A stretch of 64,000 nucleotides of DNA from Lachnospiraceae bacterium (GCA_031263035.1 JAISGP010000079.1:1-64000), one strand, 5' to 3'. Shown: positions 1-9,732, counted from the first letter of the stretch. Notes: generated by a model from the sequence alone, not told the origin. Program-made: numbers and translations.

Positions 1-1
1 T

Positions 2-451
2 ATGAAGAAGATGAGAGGCAGATTATCTAAGGAATATATTTTGCTATGTAAGTTCCATCCTTTAGCACGAGAAATAGATAGCTTTATTGATACATCATTT
101 GCAAAAGATGTAACAAAAACTTTTGATATTGATGAATTGATTTCTATAGCGGATATATGTATATCTGATTATTCTTCATTAATCTTCGAATTCTCTTTGA
201 TGAATAAACCTATGATATTTTTTCAATATGATTTAGAAGATTATATTGATAATAGAGGTTTTTATTATAATTACCTAGATTTTGTTCCGGGGCCAATAGT
301 TAAGGATACAGAAGAATTATTGGAACAAATTTCTGTAATTGATGAAAACTTTGACTACGAAAGATTAAAGAGGTTCAGAGATAAATTTATGATTTCCTGT
401 GATGGAAATAGTACAGTTAGGTTAATAGATTATATTGAAAATGAATTATAG
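2..451 (+). CDS. CDP-glycerol glycerophosphotransferase family protein, C-terminal part (5' end outside window)
   Basis: This is the C-terminal 149 or so residues of a TagB/TagF-type enzyme, which polymerises or primes poly(glycerol phosphate) wall teichoic acid from CDP-glycerol at the inner membrane face. The family's closing motifs are visible: a Lys-Phe-His-Pro stretch near residue 17, then an Ile-Ala-Asp...Asp-Tyr-Ser-Ser-Leu-Ile-Phe-Glu block near 48-64, and a typical Phe-Phe-Gln-Tyr-Asp segment. The frame is open to the window edge, so the ATG at position 2 is probably internal and the gene is cut by the window rather than truncated. The exporter genes downstream fit a teichoic acid role. 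Whether it is a priming or a polymerising enzyme cannot be told from this part. Confidence 0.85.
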   Translation: MKKMRGRLSKEYILLCKFHPLAREIDSFIDTSFAKDVTKTFDIDELISIADICISDYSSLIFEFSLMNKPMIFFQYDLEDYIDNRGFYYNYLDFVPGPIVKDTEELLEQISVIDENFDYERLKRFRDKFMISCDGNSTVRLIDYIENEL

Positions 452-545
452 AAGATAATCATTTGTTGTAGTGGGTTTAAATATAAAAATAATTATTATT
501 TTTCTTTTTGCAAATTAAAAAAGTGTAATAAAAAGAATATAATTC

Positions 546-574
546 TTGACACTAAATATCTTAAGTAGTATATT
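546..574 (+). promoter_or_regulatory. Predicted sigma-A promoter for the teichoic acid exporter genes
   Basis: A consensus -35 TTGACA at 546-551 is separated by 17 bases from TATATT at 569-574. It sits about 65 bases before the permease start at 638, inside a 186-base gap. This suggests the exporter pair can be transcribed independently of the glycerophosphotransferase gene. Confidence 0.65.
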
Positions 575-637
575 AATGAGGTTGTATTTTTACTAAGAAA
601 ACAAATAATTAAATAAAATAAATTTGATAGGTAGAGA

Positions 638-1420
638 ATGAAGAAATTTGTAAATGATTTAATAAAATATCATCATGTAACAGTCTATATGGCTAAATCA
701 GAATTAAAAACCGAAGTTGCTGGTTCATACTTAGGATGGCTATGGTGGATACTAGATCCAACATTATATATGTTCGTATATGGTTTTATTGCTTTAATTG
801 TCTTTAGAGCTTCTGAACCATACTTTGTATCTTTCGTATTTATTGGGTTAAATGTGTGGAACTTTTTTAGCCATACAGTTCAAGCTAGTGTTAAGCTAGT
901 TCAGCAGAATTCGCATATAGTCAGTAAGGTGTATATACCAAAGTTTTGCTTGATACTATATAAGATATATGTAAATGGATTTAAGCTATTAATTACAGTA
1001 TCTCTTGTTTTAGTTACTATGATTGCTTATAAAGTCCATATAACACCAAGGGTGCTATATGTAATTCCATCTTTATTATTACTAGCTATTATTACATTTG
1101 GTATTAGCTGTATTTTAATGCATTTCGGCGTATATGTGGAAGACTTATCTAACATAGTAAAAGTTTTATTACAATTAGCATTCTATATTTCAGGTATATT
1201 CTTCAGTTTAGTAAAAAGAGTACCTGCTCCATATGGACAGTTACTATGTACTATTAATCCAGTTGCATTTATTATTGATACCATTAGAAAAGTTGCCTTA
1301 TATGCAACGAATCCAGGCTGGAAGGTTATGATTCTTTGGTTTGTTATATCAGGTATTCTTTGTGTGATAGGAGTTAAATTACTTTATAAGTTTGAAAATA
1401 GTTATGTAAAGATAATCTAG
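638..1420 (+). CDS. tagG: ABC-2 type polysaccharide/teichoic acid export permease (TagG-like)
   Basis: This 260-residue integral membrane protein matches the ABC-2 permease family (TagG/RfbA/KpsM). It has an N-terminal cytoplasmic stretch followed by about six hydrophobic segments, at roughly residues 33-60, 64-85, 112-135, 143-165, 175-195 and 230-250. The Trp-rich Leu-Gly-Trp-Leu-Trp-Trp segment before the first membrane helix and the Asn-Pro-Val-Ala-Phe-Ile motif near residue 207 are typical. It should pair with the ATPase encoded 93 bases downstream to move lipid-linked teichoic acid or a related wall polymer outward. The neighbouring glycerophosphotransferase favours teichoic acid over capsule or O-antigen, but the exact cargo is inferred. 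The RBS (gataggtagagaATG) is modest. Confidence 0.82.
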   Translation: MKKFVNDLIKYHHVTVYMAKSELKTEVAGSYLGWLWWILDPTLYMFVYGFIALIVFRASEPYFVSFVFIGLNVWNFFSHTVQASVKLVQQNSHIVSKVYIPKFCLILYKIYVNGFKLLITVSLVLVTMIAYKVHITPRVLYVIPSLLLLAIITFGISCILMHFGVYVEDLSNIVKVLLQLAFYISGIFFSLVKRVPAPYGQLLCTINPVAFIIDTIRKVALYATNPGWKVMILWFVISGILCVIGVKLLYKFENSYVKII

Positions 1421-1513
1421 GTTATTGTTTGGAAATATATAGTACTTTTAGGAACATGTAAGTTTTGGTATTACATTAAAAAACTAATTACTTTATATAT
1501 AGTAGAGGTTTAA

Positions 1514-2266
1514 ATGACTGACATTAAAGAAAAGAAAAAAGTTGAGTATTCAATTGAAATTAAAGATTTGAAAATTATATATAGAACCCTTCAAAAAACA
1601 TCTATTAGACAGAATATATTTAAGTTCCAGAAGAATTCTATGGATAAATTTGAAGCTTTACGAGGAGTATCCTTTAAGGTTCAAAAAGGTCAAGTATTAG
1701 GTGTTGTAGGTAAAAATGGTAGTGGTAAGTCTACTCTTCTAAAGGCTATGGCTGGAGTATTTGCCCCTGATGAAGGAACTATAGATATGAAAGGGTATTC
1801 AGTATCTCTTTTGTCTATTGGTGTAGGTTTTCAGAGAAAACTAACAGGTCGTGAGAATATATATTTATCTGGAATGCTTCTTGGGTTTGATGAGGCATTT
1901 ATTAAAAATAAAGAAGATGAAATAATTGAGTTCTCTGAGTTAGGAGATTTTATTGATAAACCAGTTAAGACATATTCAAGCGGTATGTATTCAAAATTGG
2001 CTTTCTCTATTACAGCAGTTCTTGAAACTGAGATTATGTTGGTAGATGAAGTCCTAAGTGTTGGTGATAAGAAGTTTAGAGAAAAAAGTTATAGAAAAAT
2101 GAGAGAGTTAATAAGTGATGATGATAGAACAGTTGTTATTGTATCTCATTCAACAGACACTCTTCAAGAATTATGTGATAAAATCTTATGGATTCACGAT
2201 GGTGTAGTCAAGGAATATGGAGAAAAAGATATAGTATTACCACATTATAATGAATTTATGAGTTAA
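1514..2266 (+). CDS. tagH: ABC transporter ATP-binding protein for teichoic acid/polysaccharide export (TagH-like)
   Basis: This 250-residue ATPase has Walker A GKNGSGKST at residues 66-74, an ABC signature YSSGMYS near residue 154, Walker B IMLVDEV near 175, and a switch His in VSHS near 213. The unusually long N-terminal lead before Walker A, and the short Q-loop region (GFQRKLTGREN), are characteristic of the TagH/RfbB/KpsT export class. It energises the permease encoded just upstream. It lacks the extra C-terminal domain of Bacillus TagH, so it is the short form common in Clostridia. A strong terminator follows at 2345. Confidence 0.85.
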   Translation: MTDIKEKKKVEYSIEIKDLKIIYRTLQKTSIRQNIFKFQKNSMDKFEALRGVSFKVQKGQVLGVVGKNGSGKSTLLKAMAGVFAPDEGTIDMKGYSVSLLSIGVGFQRKLTGRENIYLSGMLLGFDEAFIKNKEDEIIEFSELGDFIDKPVKTYSSGMYSKLAFSITAVLETEIMLVDEVLSVGDKKFREKSYRKMRELISDDDRTVVIVSHSTDTLQELCDKILWIHDGVVKEYGEKDIVLPHYNEFMS

Positions 2267-2344
2267 TATATTTTATTCCATATAAATATAAAACTATAGT
2301 TTGTTTATAAATATAAGTGACAGATTAATAAGAATTAATGATAT

Positions 2345-2382
2345 AGTCAATCAAAAAATATACTTTTTTGATTGACTTTTTT
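2345..2382 (+). terminator. Rho-independent terminator after the exporter operon
   Basis: A perfect 14-bp inverted repeat (arms 2345-2358 and 2364-2377) with a 5-base loop TATAC is followed by a T run. The A-rich left arm means it may also work for transcripts coming from the other side. Confidence 0.85.
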
Positions 2383-2560
2383 GATTTATGGGTTTTAATA
2401 GTAATATGCCGAAAAAATAGAGTTATATGAGATTTTTTGCAGGATTTGAGTTGAATGCATACAAATATTATTAATTCTGTTTCCATAAAGTTTTGAATTG
2501 TTAAGGAATAGTAATGTTTGTTTCAAAAAATAAAAACTTGATTAAATAGTATAGTTTTTC

Positions 2561-2589
2561 TTGTCAAATATATCATTAGCAGGTATAAT
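2561..2589 (+). promoter_or_regulatory. Predicted promoter of the secreted protease gene
   Basis: TTGTCA at 2561-2566, a 17-base spacer, and TATAAT at 2584-2589 give a near-consensus sigma-A promoter. It lies about 45 bases before the chosen ATG at 2634. Confidence 0.65.
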
Positions 2590-2633
2590 GTAATAAATAG
2601 ACACATATTGTTTGAAATTATGAGGATGTGTAT

Positions 2634-4940
2634 ATGGTAAATACAAAAAACAGGATAAAGGCAATTATTTTAATTACCTTTACTCTAATTATTTTTACAA
2701 CTATATATATGAATATAAAAAGTAAGGCAGATGAAAATCTTACTTCTGGTATTTCGCGGTCTGATTATAAGGAAAAAGAGACACCACCTTATGATCCGGA
2801 TATGGGGAAATTAGGAAGTAATATAAATACATCTGATGTAGATAAAGGTGCTTCAAATGATATTGAAAGAGCACCGGCATTAACACCGGGTTATATTAAT
2901 TATCCAGGTAATTTATCAGGTGTTAATGATGAAGTATATAATTCAGAAAGTAATGGTTCTAATTTAGAAGATGTACCTATTGTTCAGGGAAATCTTCCAG
3001 ATAGTTATACAACACCTTATGGAACATCGGTTAAAAATCAAGGTAATTATGGGTTCTGTTGGGCATTTGCCGCATCTGCATCATCAGAAAGTTCAATCAG
3101 GCGTAATGGAATAAATTCTAATCCTAATTTATCAGAATTTCAACTTGCCAGTGCTGTATATGGACCTAGAATGTATAATAACAGAAATGGTCTAAATATT
3201 GGCGGTAATGAATGGATGGCAGGAGCTGCCCTTTCTCAGTGGTATGGAAACGCTAATGAAAGTGTATTGTCTTTTAATCCGAATTCTGCTGTTGGATTAA
3301 AGACTAATATTAACACAAGTATTATAACTCGTCACGATTATAATCTTCGAGATATGTATCTGTTGCCTTCTAATAAAGCTTCAAATGGAGCTGTTTCCGG
3401 AGACAATATCCTAACAATTAAAAAAGCCATATATAATTATGGTGCACTATATACTAGTTATTATTGCGTTCAAGGTTCTAAAGAACGTTATTTCTATAAT
3501 TCTACAAAGAGAGCTTATTACTATTATGGTTCTAATCTTGGTCAAAATCATGCTGTAACTATTGTTGGATGGAATGATAATTTCCCTGCAAGTAGTTTTG
3601 TACATAAACCAAGTGGAAATGGTGCTTTTCGTATTAAAAATAGTTGGGGCTCTAGTTGGGGAGATGCAGGTTATTTTTGGATAAGTTATTATGATACAGG
3701 TTTAGGTCAGTGTGCATATTATAACATTGAAAGAAACAATGTTATGAAGAAGAATTATTCTTATGATGCTTTATATCCTTATCCATATGGAAGTACTTCA
3801 TCAAATATTGAATGGATGGCAAATAGATTTAAAATTTCCGGAGTTGGTGAAACAATAAAAAGAGTTCAATTTTACGCATCTAATCCAGGAACTCAGTGGG
3901 AGATTCATATATATAAGAACCCCAAATCAGGAGGACCTGTAAGTGGAGGAACGGAGATAGATATTTCCAATGATGGAAATAAGCATATGACATATAATAA
4001 TACCTATGCTGGATATATTTCTGTTAATTTGCAAAGGGCAATATATGCTAAATCTGGTGAGACTTATTCCGTTGTTTTAAAAGCTACTGAACGTGGAACT
4101 GGTCAGTATTCTATTGCTGTTGAATATTGGGATTATAGCGACTTTAAATCTATTGCACCAAATGCTGTATTTACCAGAACAAGAGGAGTAAGTTATTGTA
4201 AGGCAGGTGGAGCACTTGCTTCAAATGGCTCATGGATTGATACAACTAATTTAGGTTCAGCTGCCGGTAATGCTGCGGTAAAATTATTTACAGTTCCAAC
4301 AACAGTTAAGTCATTAAGTAATTCTAATATAACGAATAAAAAGATGTATGTTGGTGGTACACCAAATTATAAAGGGTATAGGGTTAAAGTAACTTTTTCA
4401 GATAATACAAGTACATATGTAACTTTAAATAATACTAAAGTTAAAGGCTTTCCTTTAAAAGGTGCCGGAAAAAAATACATTACAATAACATATAGTGGCA
4501 AAACCTTAAAAACATATGTTAACGGATACCATCGTCTTTATATGTTACAGAATAAATCAACAGGTGGGTATTATTATACTAGAAGTTATGCAAAGGCTAA
4601 AAAGCCACCTAAGGGTTGGAAATATAAATATGTAGTTACTAATCTTGCCAGTTCCGGTTATAAGGTATATCAGCTTTATAGTAGCAAATATGGTTATTAC
4701 TATACTACAAGTACTAAAACTGTTAAAAAGCTTCGAAAAAGTGGTTGGAAGTATCATGGTGCAGCTTTTTATTCTTCAAAGAAAAAACCTAGATATAATG
4801 TTTACAGAATGTATAATCCAAGAGCTAAAGGTATAAAAAGACGTGCTTCGTATTACTTCACTTATTCTAAAACTAAAGTAAAACAGTTACAGAGAAAAGG
4901 GTGGAAATATCAAGGTGTAGCATATTATGCAGTAAAATAG
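2634..4940 (+). CDS. Secreted C1-family (papain-like) cysteine protease with lectin-like, Ig-like and C-terminal repeat domains
   Basis: This exported protein of 768 residues starts at ATG 2634, eight bases after GAGG; the in-frame GTG at 2628 would sit too close to that RBS. Residues 1-33 form a signal sequence or anchor. A papain-fold domain follows, with Cys142 in GFCWAFA, His306 in QNHAVTIVG and Asn336 in KNSWGSSWG, so the catalytic triad is complete. Residues from about 380 to 520 resemble the lectin-like domain often attached to bacterial C1 proteases, and about 555-630 looks Ig-like (Big_3 type). From about 633 to the end are three Tyr/Lys-rich units ending in GWKY, resembling the DUF5648 family (VYRLYN...GWKYQGVAYY). 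There is no LPXTG motif, so surface retention may rely on the basic repeats or the N-terminal helix. The substrate is unknown. Confidence 0.85.
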   Translation: MVNTKNRIKAIILITFTLIIFTTIYMNIKSKADENLTSGISRSDYKEKETPPYDPDMGKLGSNINTSDVDKGASNDIERAPALTPGYINYPGNLSGVNDEVYNSESNGSNLEDVPIVQGNLPDSYTTPYGTSVKNQGNYGFCWAFAASASSESSIRRNGINSNPNLSEFQLASAVYGPRMYNNRNGLNIGGNEWMAGAALSQWYGNANESVLSFNPNSAVGLKTNINTSIITRHDYNLRDMYLLPSNKASNGAVSGDNILTIKKAIYNYGALYTSYYCVQGSKERYFYNSTKRAYYYYGSNLGQNHAVTIVGWNDNFPASSFVHKPSGNGAFRIKNSWGSSWGDAGYFWISYYDTGLGQCAYYNIERNNVMKKNYSYDALYPYPYGSTSSNIEWMANRFKISGVGETIKRVQFYASNPGTQWEIHIYKNPKSGGPVSGGTEIDISNDGNKHMTYNNTYAGYISVNLQRAIYAKSGETYSVVLKATERGTGQYSIAVEYWDYSDFKSIAPNAVFTRTRGVSYCKAGGALASNGSWIDTTNLGSAAGNAAVKLFTVPTTVKSLSNSNITNKKMYVGGTPNYKGYRVKVTFSDNTSTYVTLNNTKVKGFPLKGAGKKYITITYSGKTLKTYVNGYHRLYMLQNKSTGGYYYTRSYAKAKKPPKGWKYKYVVTNLASSGYKVYQLYSSKYGYYYTTSTKTVKKLRKSGWKYHGAAFYSSKKKPRYNVYRMYNPRAKGIKRRASYYFTYSKTKVKQLQRKGWKYQGVAYYAVK

Positions 4941-5031
4941 TTAGCTGGTAGAATATGATATAATACATTTTAGTTTATGCTTTCAAAAAAAGTTATCTTC
5001 AAATTAATTAAATATTTTTGTTGTAAATTTC

Positions 5032-5066
5032 AAAAGCTCTAAGGGTTAAATACCTTAGAGCTTTTT
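5032..5066 (+). terminator. Terminator after the protease gene (possibly bidirectional)
   Basis: A perfect 13-bp stem (5032-5044 with 5053-5065), an 8-base loop and a closing T run form a strong hairpin. The arm begins with AAAA, so it may also end pyrBI transcription from the other strand. Confidence 0.8.
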
Positions 5067-5200
5067 AAGTAAATTATGATAATCAAGTTTTTTATGATAG
5101 AGCATAAATGCTTTATCAAATTTGCTAAATTAAATTATTGGATAAATCAAAGATTTTTTGCATGGTTAGTATAAATATATGATTATGTTATAAAAATGGT

Positions 5201-5650
5201 TTAATTTCTCATTAAAGTATGGCTTTCTTCCTCACAATACTTACATCGATAAACCTTTTTTTCTTCATCAGTTAAAACAAAGACCTGGTCTAATTCTTGT
5301 TCAATAGAAGTAATACATCTGGGATTTTTACATTTGATTATGTTTTTAACTTCTTTAGGAAGTACAAGTCTTTTTTTATCAACTACTTTATCATCTTTAA
5401 TAATATTAATTGTAATATTGTGATCTAGGTAGCCTAGTACATCTAAATCAATCCATTCTAAAGGACATTCGATTTTCATTATATCTTTTTTACCCATTTT
5501 GTGACTGGTAACATTTCTAATTATTGCAACAGTACAATCTAAATCATCTAAACCTAAATATTTATATATTTCCATACTTTTTCCGGCTTTAATATGATCT
5601 AGAACAAAACCTTCTGATATTTGACCAACATTAAGTTTATTTTGAAACAT
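5201..5650 (-). CDS. pyrI: Aspartate carbamoyltransferase regulatory subunit
   Basis: This 149-residue protein is the regulatory chain of aspartate transcarbamoylase. It binds nucleotide effectors at its N-terminal domain and contacts the catalytic chain through a zinc domain. The four zinc ligands are present as Cys107, Cys112, Cys136 and Cys139 (CKNPRC ... CKYC). The N-terminal half has the expected length and the Ile-Arg-Asn-Val segment near 44-47. It lies 133 bases downstream of pyrB on the same strand, the standard pyrBI order. A GGGG-type RBS precedes ATG 5650 on the minus strand. Confidence 0.93.
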   Translation of the reverse strand: MFQNKLNVGQISEGFVLDHIKAGKSMEIYKYLGLDDLDCTVAIIRNVTSHKMGKKDIMKIECPLEWIDLDVLGYLDHNITINIIKDDKVVDKKRLVLPKEVKNIIKCKNPRCITSIEQELDQVFVLTDEEKKVYRCKYCEEESHTLMRN

Positions 5651-5783
5651 AATTCCCCTTTCATTAAATTCATAAGTTTATATAGAGTTTTATTATAAAA
5701 TACTATTTTAAAATAATTCTAGATTTCTTCAATATCTTAATACGTTATAGTGATATCATTCAGAGCACGTTTATTAAATTATT

Positions 5784-6704
5784 TTATTCAACATGAATAT
5801 CTAGTAAAAATAGAATTAAAGCCATTCGGATATATACACCATATTGCATTTGTTTAAAATATGCTGCTCTTGGGTCATCATCCACATCAACAGATATTTC
5901 ATTTACTCTTGGAAGAGGATGAAGTACATACATATCATCTTTAGCTAGCTTCAATTTTTCTTTATTTAAAACATAAAAATCCTTCATTTTTAAATAGTCA
6001 TCTTCATTGAAGAAACGTTCCTTTTGAACTCTTGTCATGTATAGTATGTCTAGTTCCGGTAGTGCATCTTCAAGAGTGATTACTTCTTCATAAGGTATAT
6101 TGTTTTCTTCAATAACATCTTTTCTAATATAACTTGGAAGTCTAAGTTCTTCAGGAGAGATAAGTACAAATTTAATTCCGTGATATCTTGTTAATGATTG
6201 GATTAAGGAATGAACAGTTCTACCGAATTTTAAATCACCACATAAGCCGATAGTCATATTATCTAATCGACCTTTAAGAGTGTGAATTGTTAGCAAATCA
6301 GTAAGAGTTTGAGTTGGATGCTGATGACCACCATCTCCAGCATTTATTACAGGAATAGAAGAGTGAATTGACGCAACCATAGGTGCCCCTTCTTTTGGAT
6401 GTCTCATAGCACAAATATCAGCGTAGCAAGAAATAGTTCGCATTGTATCTGAAACACTTTCACCCTTGGTAGCAGAACTACTTGAAGCTTCTGAGAAGCC
6501 TAATACACTTCCCCCTAAGTTTAGCATTGCTGCTTCATGGCTAAGTCTTGTTCTAGTACTTGGTTCATAAAATAAAGTTGCTAGTTTTTTCCCGTCACAT
6601 GCATGAGCATATTTAGAAGGATTTTTTTCAATGTCATTTGCAACTTTCATTAAGTCGTCAAGTTCTTCAATAGATAAATCCATTGGATTCATTAAATGTC
6701 TCAT
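5784..6704 (-). CDS. pyrB: Aspartate carbamoyltransferase catalytic subunit
   Basis: This 306-residue enzyme condenses carbamoyl phosphate with aspartate, the committed step of UMP synthesis. The carbamoyl-phosphate binding motif [11 protein letters not shown] is at about residues 49-59, a Gly-His-Gln-His-Pro-Thr-Gln stretch is near 125-131, and the C-terminal HPLPR motif is near 262-266. The length is normal. It is the first gene of a pyrBI unit. GGAGG lies just upstream of ATG 6704 on the minus strand. No other pyrimidine genes are in this window and I see no PyrR-type attenuator in the leader. Confidence 0.96.
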   Translation of the reverse strand: MRHLMNPMDLSIEELDDLMKVANDIEKNPSKYAHACDGKKLATLFYEPSTRTRLSHEAAMLNLGGSVLGFSEASSSSATKGESVSDTMRTISCYADICAMRHPKEGAPMVASIHSSIPVINAGDGGHQHPTQTLTDLLTIHTLKGRLDNMTIGLCGDLKFGRTVHSLIQSLTRYHGIKFVLISPEELRLPSYIRKDVIEENNIPYEEVITLEDALPELDILYMTRVQKERFFNEDDYLKMKDFYVLNKEKLKLAKDDMYVLHPLPRVNEISVDVDDDPRAAYFKQMQYGVYIRMALILFLLDIHVE

Positions 6705-7041
6705 TTTTCCTCCAATCTTTTATATGAAATTAGTTTATTTTTTTTACTAAGAGTAATTTTATCCTAGAAAATGATTTAATTCAACTCTAAAAGATACCGT
6801 TCATTGAAATAACGTATATATTAAATTTTATTAAAACATTCAGATATGTACACTATTAGAATATTTTGAAAGTAAGTATTATCTTTCCCAATATGACTAA
6901 ATATAGATTATTTATAGTTATATTAGTTGCAAATAGGGTGATGTACGTGATTTTGATAACAGTTTAGAGAGTTTTTTCTTGATTATATCATCTTTTAGAA
7001 TTATAATAATATATCTATGCAATGAAAGGGGAACAAAAATA
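6705..7041. other. Divergent intergenic region between pyrB and valS
   Basis: About 340 bases separate the two starts. The left part carries the predicted pyrBI promoter. A T-box leader would be expected before a Firmicute valS, but I find neither the conserved AGGGTGGNACCGCG element nor a following antiterminator/terminator pair. The closest string is ATAGGGTGATG near 6934, which does not match. Confidence 0.5.
6756..6784 (-). promoter_or_regulatory. Predicted pyrBI promoter
   Basis: Read on the minus strand, TTGAAT (6784-6779) is followed after 17 bases by TAAAAT (6761-6756), about 50 bases before the pyrB start. The match is moderate. Confidence 0.45.
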
Positions 7042-9729
7042 TTGAGTACTAACTTAGATAAAACTTATAATCCAAAAGATATAGAAGATAAAATTTATTC
7101 TAGATGGCTAGAAAACGGATACTTTCATACAGAGATTGATAAAAGTAAAAAGCCTTTTACAACTGTAATGCCACCTCCGAATATAACAGGCAAACTTCAT
7201 ATGGGGCATGCTTTAGATAATACTTTACAAGATATTATTATTAGATATAAAAGAATGGCGGGATATAATGCATTATGGGTTCCCGGAACTGACCATGCAG
7301 CTATTTCTACAGAAGTAAAGATTACTAATATGCTTAAAGATCAAGGCATTGATAAGCATGATATAGGACGTGAAAAATTTCTTGAATATGCTTGGCAGTG
7401 GAAAGATGAATATGCAGGCATGATAGAAGACCAACTTAAGAAACTTGGTGTTTCTTGTGATTGGGAAAGAGAAAGATTTACAATGGACGAGGGATGTTCA
7501 GAAGCGGTTTTAACTACATTCATGAATCTTTATGAAAAAGGATATATTTATAGAGGACCTAGAATTATAAACTGGTGTCCACATTGTCATACATCACTTT
7601 CAGATGCTGAAGTTATTCATAAAGAACAGGATGGATTTTTCTGGCATATTAAATATCCAATTGCCCAATCTGATGATTATCTGGAGATTGCAACAACAAG
7701 ACCAGAGACTATGCTTGGAGACACTGCTATTGCAGTTCATCCAGATGATGATAGATATAAAGATTTAGTTGGTAAATTTGCGATTTTACCTCTTGTAAAT
7801 AGACAAATACCAATTGTTGCAGATGCTTATGTTGATATGGAATTTGGTACAGGTGCTGTTAAAATAACTCCTAGTCATGATCCTAACGACTTTGAAGTAG
7901 GAAAGAGACATAATTTAGAAGAGATTAATGTTCTTACTGATGATGCTCATATAAATGAAAATGGTGGTAAATATCAAGGTCTTGAAAGATATGAGGCCAG
8001 AAGAGTTATTGTAGATGATTTGAAAAAAGAAGGCTATTTAGTAAAAGTAGTACCTCATTCTCATGCGGTAGGTACTCATGATAGATGCGGAACAACAGTA
8101 GAACCAATGATTAAAGATCAATGGTTTGTTGCAATGGAAGAACTTGCTAAGCCAGCCCTTGATGCAATTAAAAATGGTGATTTAAAATTTGTTCCTGAAA
8201 GATTTGATAAAACTTATGTTTCATGGCTTGAGAATATAAGAGATTGGTGTATTAGTCGTCAAATATGGTGGGGACATAGAATTCCTGCATATTATTGTGA
8301 AGATTGCGGTGAAATAGTTGTTGCTCGCAGCATGCCTGTGGCTTGCCCTAAATGTGGTGGACATCATTTTAAGCAAGATGATGATACTCTTGATACTTGG
8401 TTTTCTTCTGCATTATGGCCATTTTCAACTCTTGGTTGGCCAGAAGAAACAGAAGATTTTAAACAGTTCTATCCTACAAATTGCCTTGTAACAGGATATG
8501 ATATTATCTTTTTCTGGGTAATCAGAATGGTATTTTCTGGATATGAACAGACAGGTAAATCTCCATTTGATACTGTATTTATTCATGGTCTTGTTCGAGA
8601 TGAACAAGGTAGAAAAATGAGTAAATCACTAGGCAATGGTATTGATCCACTTGAAGTAATTGACAAATACGGTGCAGATGCTCTTCGTATGATGCTTGTA
8701 ACTGGTAATTCTCCAGGAAATGATATGAGATTTTCTGAAAAGAAGGTTGAAGCAAGTAGAAACTTTGCAAATAAAGTATGGAACGCTTCTAGATTTATTT
8801 TAATGAACTTAGAGGATAAGCAAATTACAATCCCTAAGGTGGTCGACTATAAAGAAACTGATTTATGGATTATTAGTAAAGCTAACAAGCTAATAAAAGA
8901 TGTTACAGAAAATATCGAAAAATTTGAACTAGGTATTGCTCTTGCTAAGATATATGATTTCCTTTGGGATGAATTCTGTGATTGGTATATAGAATTTGTA
9001 AAATATCGTATGTATCATGAAGAGGAAGACCCAATTGCAACTAATGCTGCAAGATATACATTAGTTAAAATACTTGTAGTTGGTCTTAAATTACTTCATC
9101 CATATATGCCATTTGTTTCTGAAGAGATATATTCAAAAGTTTATGAAACATGTAAGGATATGAAATTAGATATTTTTAATGATACAGATTCTCTTATGAT
9201 GTCTAATTGGCCAGTGCCTTCTAAAACTTATGAAGATTTAGATTCAGAAGAAGTTATTGAACATTTGAAAGATATTATCAGAGGAATACGAAATAAACGT
9301 AACGAAATGAATGTTCCAAATGGAAGAAAAGCTTCAGTTTACGTTGTTTGTGAAAAAGATTCTTTAGTACCTGGATTAAAGAAACAAGTAGAAGAAGCTA
9401 AATTACTTGCAAATGCTTCTGATTTCATAATACAACAATCTAAAGAGGGGATAGATGAAGATGCAGTATCCCTTGTAGTTCCAAGTGCAACTGTATGTAT
9501 GCCTTTATCTGATTTAGTAGATTTTAAGGCTGAAGTTGAAAGATTAACTAAAGAAAAAGATAGAATCGAAAAAGAAATAAAAAGAGCTTCAGGTATGCTT
9601 AGTAATGAGAAATTTACAAGTAAAGCCCCAGAAGCCAAAGTTTTAGAAGAAAAAACTAAACTTACAACTTACCAAGATATGTTAGAAAAAGTAATAGCGA
9701 ATCTTGATTCTATGAAATCAAAAATGTAA
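7042..9729 (+). CDS. valS: Valine-tRNA ligase
   Basis: This class I aminoacyl-tRNA synthetase charges tRNA-Val. I place the start at TTG 7042, about nine bases after AAAGGGGA, giving 895 residues. An earlier in-frame TTG at 6979 would add a hydrophobic 21-residue lead with no RBS. The HIGH-type motif HMGH is at residues 53-56 and KMSKS at 525-529. The inserted editing (CP1) domain includes TTRPETMLGDTA near 214-225. A Cys-containing segment (about 418-440) has CEDCGE and CPKCGG pairs, suggesting a zinc knuckle. The C-terminus from about 830 is the charged coiled coil typical of ValRS. A long hairpin terminator follows. Confidence 0.95.
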   Translation: MSTNLDKTYNPKDIEDKIYSRWLENGYFHTEIDKSKKPFTTVMPPPNITGKLHMGHALDNTLQDIIIRYKRMAGYNALWVPGTDHAAISTEVKITNMLKDQGIDKHDIGREKFLEYAWQWKDEYAGMIEDQLKKLGVSCDWERERFTMDEGCSEAVLTTFMNLYEKGYIYRGPRIINWCPHCHTSLSDAEVIHKEQDGFFWHIKYPIAQSDDYLEIATTRPETMLGDTAIAVHPDDDRYKDLVGKFAILPLVNRQIPIVADAYVDMEFGTGAVKITPSHDPNDFEVGKRHNLEEINVLTDDAHINENGGKYQGLERYEARRVIVDDLKKEGYLVKVVPHSHAVGTHDRCGTTVEPMIKDQWFVAMEELAKPALDAIKNGDLKFVPERFDKTYVSWLENIRDWCISRQIWWGHRIPAYYCEDCGEIVVARSMPVACPKCGGHHFKQDDDTLDTWFSSALWPFSTLGWPEETEDFKQFYPTNCLVTGYDIIFFWVIRMVFSGYEQTGKSPFDTVFIHGLVRDEQGRKMSKSLGNGIDPLEVIDKYGADALRMMLVTGNSPGNDMRFSEKKVEASRNFANKVWNASRFILMNLEDKQITIPKVVDYKETDLWIISKANKLIKDVTENIEKFELGIALAKIYDFLWDEFCDWYIEFVKYRMYHEEEDPIATNAARYTLVKILVVGLKLLHPYMPFVSEEIYSKVYETCKDMKLDIFNDTDSLMMSNWPVPSKTYEDLDSEEVIEHLKDIIRGIRNKRNEMNVPNGRKASVYVVCEKDSLVPGLKKQVEEAKLLANASDFIIQQSKEGIDEDAVSLVVPSATVCMPLSDLVDFKAEVERLTKEKDRIEKEIKRASGMLSNEKFTSKAPEAKVLEEKTKLTTYQDMLEKVIANLDSMKSKM

Positions 9730-9732
9730 TTT

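Larger units (their letters stand above)
2267..2633. other. Intergenic region between exporter and protease genes
   Basis: This stretch of about 370 AT-rich bases has no convincing ORF. It holds the perfect hairpin terminator at 2345-2382 and, near its right end, the promoter at 2561-2589 for the protease gene. I see nothing else with clear structure between them. Confidence 0.6.

Noticed and set aside
6930..6945. T-box element upstream of valS
   Set aside because: Only ATAGGGTGATG is present; the rest of the T-box sequence and the terminator/antiterminator stems are missing.
9339..9638. 99-codon minus-strand ORF opposite valS
   Set aside because: It is a shadow of the ValRS C-terminal coiled coil.
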